From: JAYZQT01 sp964412235
Lineage (GTDB): Bacteria; Pseudomonadota; Alphaproteobacteria; MPNO01; UBA830
Assembly: GCA_964412235.1 (NCBI GenBank)
Contig: CAYPNT010000108.1
Span: 1-7,856, forward strand
DNA: 7,856 nucleotides
Direction of reading: 5' to 3'
Shown piece by piece: positions 6,521-7,856 of this stretch. Within the stretch, counting starts at the first letter, position 1; each line of letters starts with the position of its first letter. The notes below the pieces were generated by a model, which saw only the letters and a program-made list of their open reading frames with translations, did no database searches and was not told the origin of the DNA. Both the position numbers and the translations under genes were made by a program.

Positions 6521-7597
6521 TTGGGTGAAATTCTAGGAATTGGAACGACGCATTATCCAGGCCTATCTGCAACCGATGAAGGGCTCTGTTCAACCTGGCA
6601 AACAATTATCAACGCGCCCCGCATCGACCCCGCATGGAAAGATGTAGCCAATTGGCCGGATGGGATGAGTGCGGAAGTAGGAGAGGATAAGGGGCTGTCG
6701 TCCGCCGGAAAATATCGAGAGCGTATGTGGAAAAGCTTCCAGAAACAACGCAAAATCATTGACGAGTTTGATCCCGATTTTATCGTCATCATTGCTGATG
6801 ACCAGTATGAGAATTTCAAAGAAGACATCATTCCACCATTTTGTATTTTTGGAATGGATGACGAGTTTGAGCAAGAGCCCTGGAACCATGGTTTCCAGGG
6901 AAAAAAAGAAAATTACTGGGGCGAACCCCATGACCAGAAAATTAGTTTTTATGGGCACCGTGAAGGAGCTAAGTACATTACCTCCGGATTGCTCGAGCGG
7001 GGGATCGCAATGCCCTACGCATATAAATTGTCAAATTCTCCAGTCCTTGCCCATGGGTTTAATTACACTGTGCTGTATATGGACTATGACCGACAGGGTT
7101 TTGACCATCCTATAATTCCTCTGCACGTCAATTGTTATGGAAGTTCCGTAATTAGTGCGGAAGGTGCATTTGCTCACCTTTTCAAGGAACCAAAACATGA
7201 TGGTCTCCCCGACCCACCCGCACCTAATCCAGAACTTTGTCACCAGGTAGGCGCCAATCTCGCAACCGTTCTTGCGGAAAGTCCCTACAAAAGCATCATC
7301 ATGGCTTCATCAAGCTGGTCTCACTGTTTCCTCTCTTCCAACACCGGTTACGTTGTCCCTGATTTTGAGTCCGACCGTCGTATGCTAGAAGCACTAAAGG
7401 AAGGGGACTACAACTTTTGGAAACAGCGCACGATGGATGAGGTGGAAGGCGCTGGTCACCACGAACTCCTTAATTGGCACGTGCTCACCGGAGCTATGGA
7501 TGTTCTTGACCGCAAACCGGAAATCATCGACTACTCCGAAACGTTTATATTTCAGTCCAATAAATGTTTTGCCGTTTTTCCGCCTAAAGCAAACTGA
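6521..7597 (+). CDS. Extradiol ring-cleavage dioxygenase, LigB-type catalytic subunit
   Basis: The 358-residue protein has the order of LigB-superfamily (protocatechuate 4,5-dioxygenase beta-like) landmarks. Gly-Thr-Thr-His-Tyr-Pro-Gly has metal-ligand candidate His11. The strand Asp-Phe-Ile-Val-Ile-Ile-Ala-Asp-Asp-Gln (86-95) follows, then Leu-Ala-His-Gly with His178, Ser-Ser-Trp-Ser-His with probable catalytic His268, and Gly-His-His-Glu-Leu-Leu-Asn-Trp with ligand candidate Glu315. These enzymes use Fe(II) and O2 to open catechol-type rings next to the hydroxyls. The usual second His ligand (His61 in LigB) appears replaced by Gln95, so activity is not assured. The start is TTG: AGGAGG at 6505-6510 lies 10 bases upstream, an in-frame stop at 6494-6496 bars longer forms, and the first in-frame ATG (codon 48) would remove His11. 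No signal peptide is seen. It is divergent from the TRAP operon and followed by the hydroxy-acid oxidase gene. Confidence 0.87.
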   Translation: MGEILGIGTTHYPGLSATDEGLCSTWQTIINAPRIDPAWKDVANWPDGMSAEVGEDKGLSSAGKYRERMWKSFQKQRKIIDEFDPDFIVIIADDQYENFKEDIIPPFCIFGMDDEFEQEPWNHGFQGKKENYWGEPHDQKISFYGHREGAKYITSGLLERGIAMPYAYKLSNSPVLAHGFNYTVLYMDYDRQGFDHPIIPLHVNCYGSSVISAEGAFAHLFKEPKHDGLPDPPAPNPELCHQVGANLATVLAESPYKSIIMASSSWSHCFLSSNTGYVVPDFESDRRMLEALKEGDYNFWKQRTMDEVEGAGHHELLNWHVLTGAMDVLDRKPEIIDYSETFIFQSNKCFAVFPPKAN

Positions 7598-7639
7598 AAC
7601 TCGTTAGGATGGGCTAAAGAGCTAATAAACATAGTTCTC

Positions 7640-7670
7640 GTTTGCTCAGCACGCAAAACGCTGAGCAAAC
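7640..7670 (+). terminator. Perfect 11-bp inverted repeat after the dioxygenase gene
   Basis: GTTTGCTCAGC (7640-7650) and GCTGAGCAAAC (7660-7670) pair perfectly around a 9-base A-rich loop, 42 bases after the dioxygenase stop. The stem is strong enough for a terminator, but the following bases (TTAAGTACTC) are not a U tract. It could equally be an operator for the next gene, an mRNA-stabilising hairpin or an attenuator. A second, imperfect repeat (CTTAAGTA 7670-7677 with TACTAAG 7684-7690, one-base bulge) directly abuts it. Confidence 0.5.
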
Positions 7671-7719
7671 TTAAGTACTCGGTTACTAAGATTTATCCTG
7701 TTGGGAAACGAACAAGAGA

Positions 7720-7856
7720 ATGACTGAAACATACGCGACAATGCACGAAATCATTGTTGCTGCTCGCAACAACGTACCAAGATCGGTCTGGAACTACGTT
7801 ACAGGAGCAGCAGAAACAGAAACGACGCTTAGACGCAACCGAAATTGCCTGGATGC
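7720..7856 (+). CDS. FMN-dependent alpha-hydroxy-acid oxidase/dehydrogenase, N-terminal fragment
   Basis: The 45 codons before the right edge match the N-terminus of the lactate/glycolate/mandelate oxidase family. Residues 8-20 form the opening helix (Met-His-Glu-Ile-Ile-Val-Ala-Ala-Arg). Trp24-Asn-Tyr-Val-Thr-Gly-Ala-Ala-Glu-Thr-Glu-Thr-Thr-Leu-Arg-Arg-Asn-Arg corresponds to the family's Tyr-(x)2-Gly-(Gly/Ala)-Ala-Glu-x-Glu-x-Thr-Leu-Arg-x-Asn motif next to the flavin site. Members oxidise L-2-hydroxy acids to 2-oxo acids with FMN. The ATG at 7720 fits the family N-terminus; an ATG at 7741 is possible but would trim the first helix. Shine-Dalgarno support is weak (GGGA at 7703-7706, 13 bases away). 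The FMN-binding and catalytic His/Arg residues lie beyond the edge. It lies 122 bases after the dioxygenase on the same strand and may be co-transcribed or have its own promoter. Confidence 0.85.
   Translation, partial: MTETYATMHEIIVAARNNVPRSVWNYVTGAAETETTLRRNRNCLD

Noticed and set aside
6553..6958. Two minus-strand open frames opposite the dioxygenase
   Set aside because: They lie antisense to a gene with family motifs and a strong ribosome site, and have no recognisable domain.
6759..7115. Plus-strand 118-codon open frame inside the dioxygenase in another frame
   Set aside because: It is an out-of-frame shadow with low-complexity composition and no supporting start signal.
1..7856. Possible mobile element or defence system
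   Set aside because: No transposase, integrase, terminal repeats, target duplication, repeat array, nuclease or toxin-like gene is visible; all genes are metabolic or transport.

Overview
The window suggests a Gram-negative proteobacterium with a moderate, slightly AT-leaning base composition judged by eye. A periplasmic TRAP binding protein, a fused DctQM permease and strong AGGAGG-type ribosome binding sites support this. The species cannot be named from the sequence. Every recognised gene is metabolic or transport. I see no rRNA, tRNA, CRISPR array, insertion sequence, integrase or phage gene.

Layout from left to right: (1) the N-terminal 74 codons of a luciferase-like flavin monooxygenase on the minus strand, cut by the left edge; (2) a small four-helix DoxX-type membrane protein on the plus strand, starting with GTG; (3) a minus-strand block of four genes which, in transcription order from about 6395 down to 697, encodes a TRAP substrate-binding protein (DctP), a fused TRAP permease (DctQM), a fumarylacetoacetate hydrolase (FAH) family enzyme and a CocE/NonD (peptidase S15-like) hydrolase; (4) a 125-base divergent control region at 6396-6520 with palindromes and promoter-like hexamers; (5) a plus-strand extradiol (LigB-type) ring-cleavage dioxygenase starting with TTG; (6) a 122-base gap with a perfect 11-bp inverted repeat; (7) the N-terminal 45 codons of an FMN-dependent alpha-hydroxy-acid oxidase, cut by the right edge.

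The simplest reading is a catabolic locus for a small organic compound, plausibly aromatic. The TRAP system would import it, monooxygenase and dioxygenase steps would hydroxylate and open a ring, the FAH-family enzyme would act on the ring-opened product, and the CocE-like hydrolase would release an ester- or amide-linked precursor or product. The hydroxy-acid oxidase would feed a 2-oxo acid onward. This is inference from family membership and gene order; the substrate is unknown.

The most interesting signal is that three of these proteins appear to depart from textbook active-site residues. The dioxygenase has Gln where the second metal-ligand His is expected. The CocE-like hydrolase lacks the usual Gly-Trp-Tyr-Asp motif. 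The TRAP binding protein has Gly where the carboxylate-binding Arg of the family normally sits. Together they suggest subfamilies with an uncharacterised, possibly non-carboxylate substrate.
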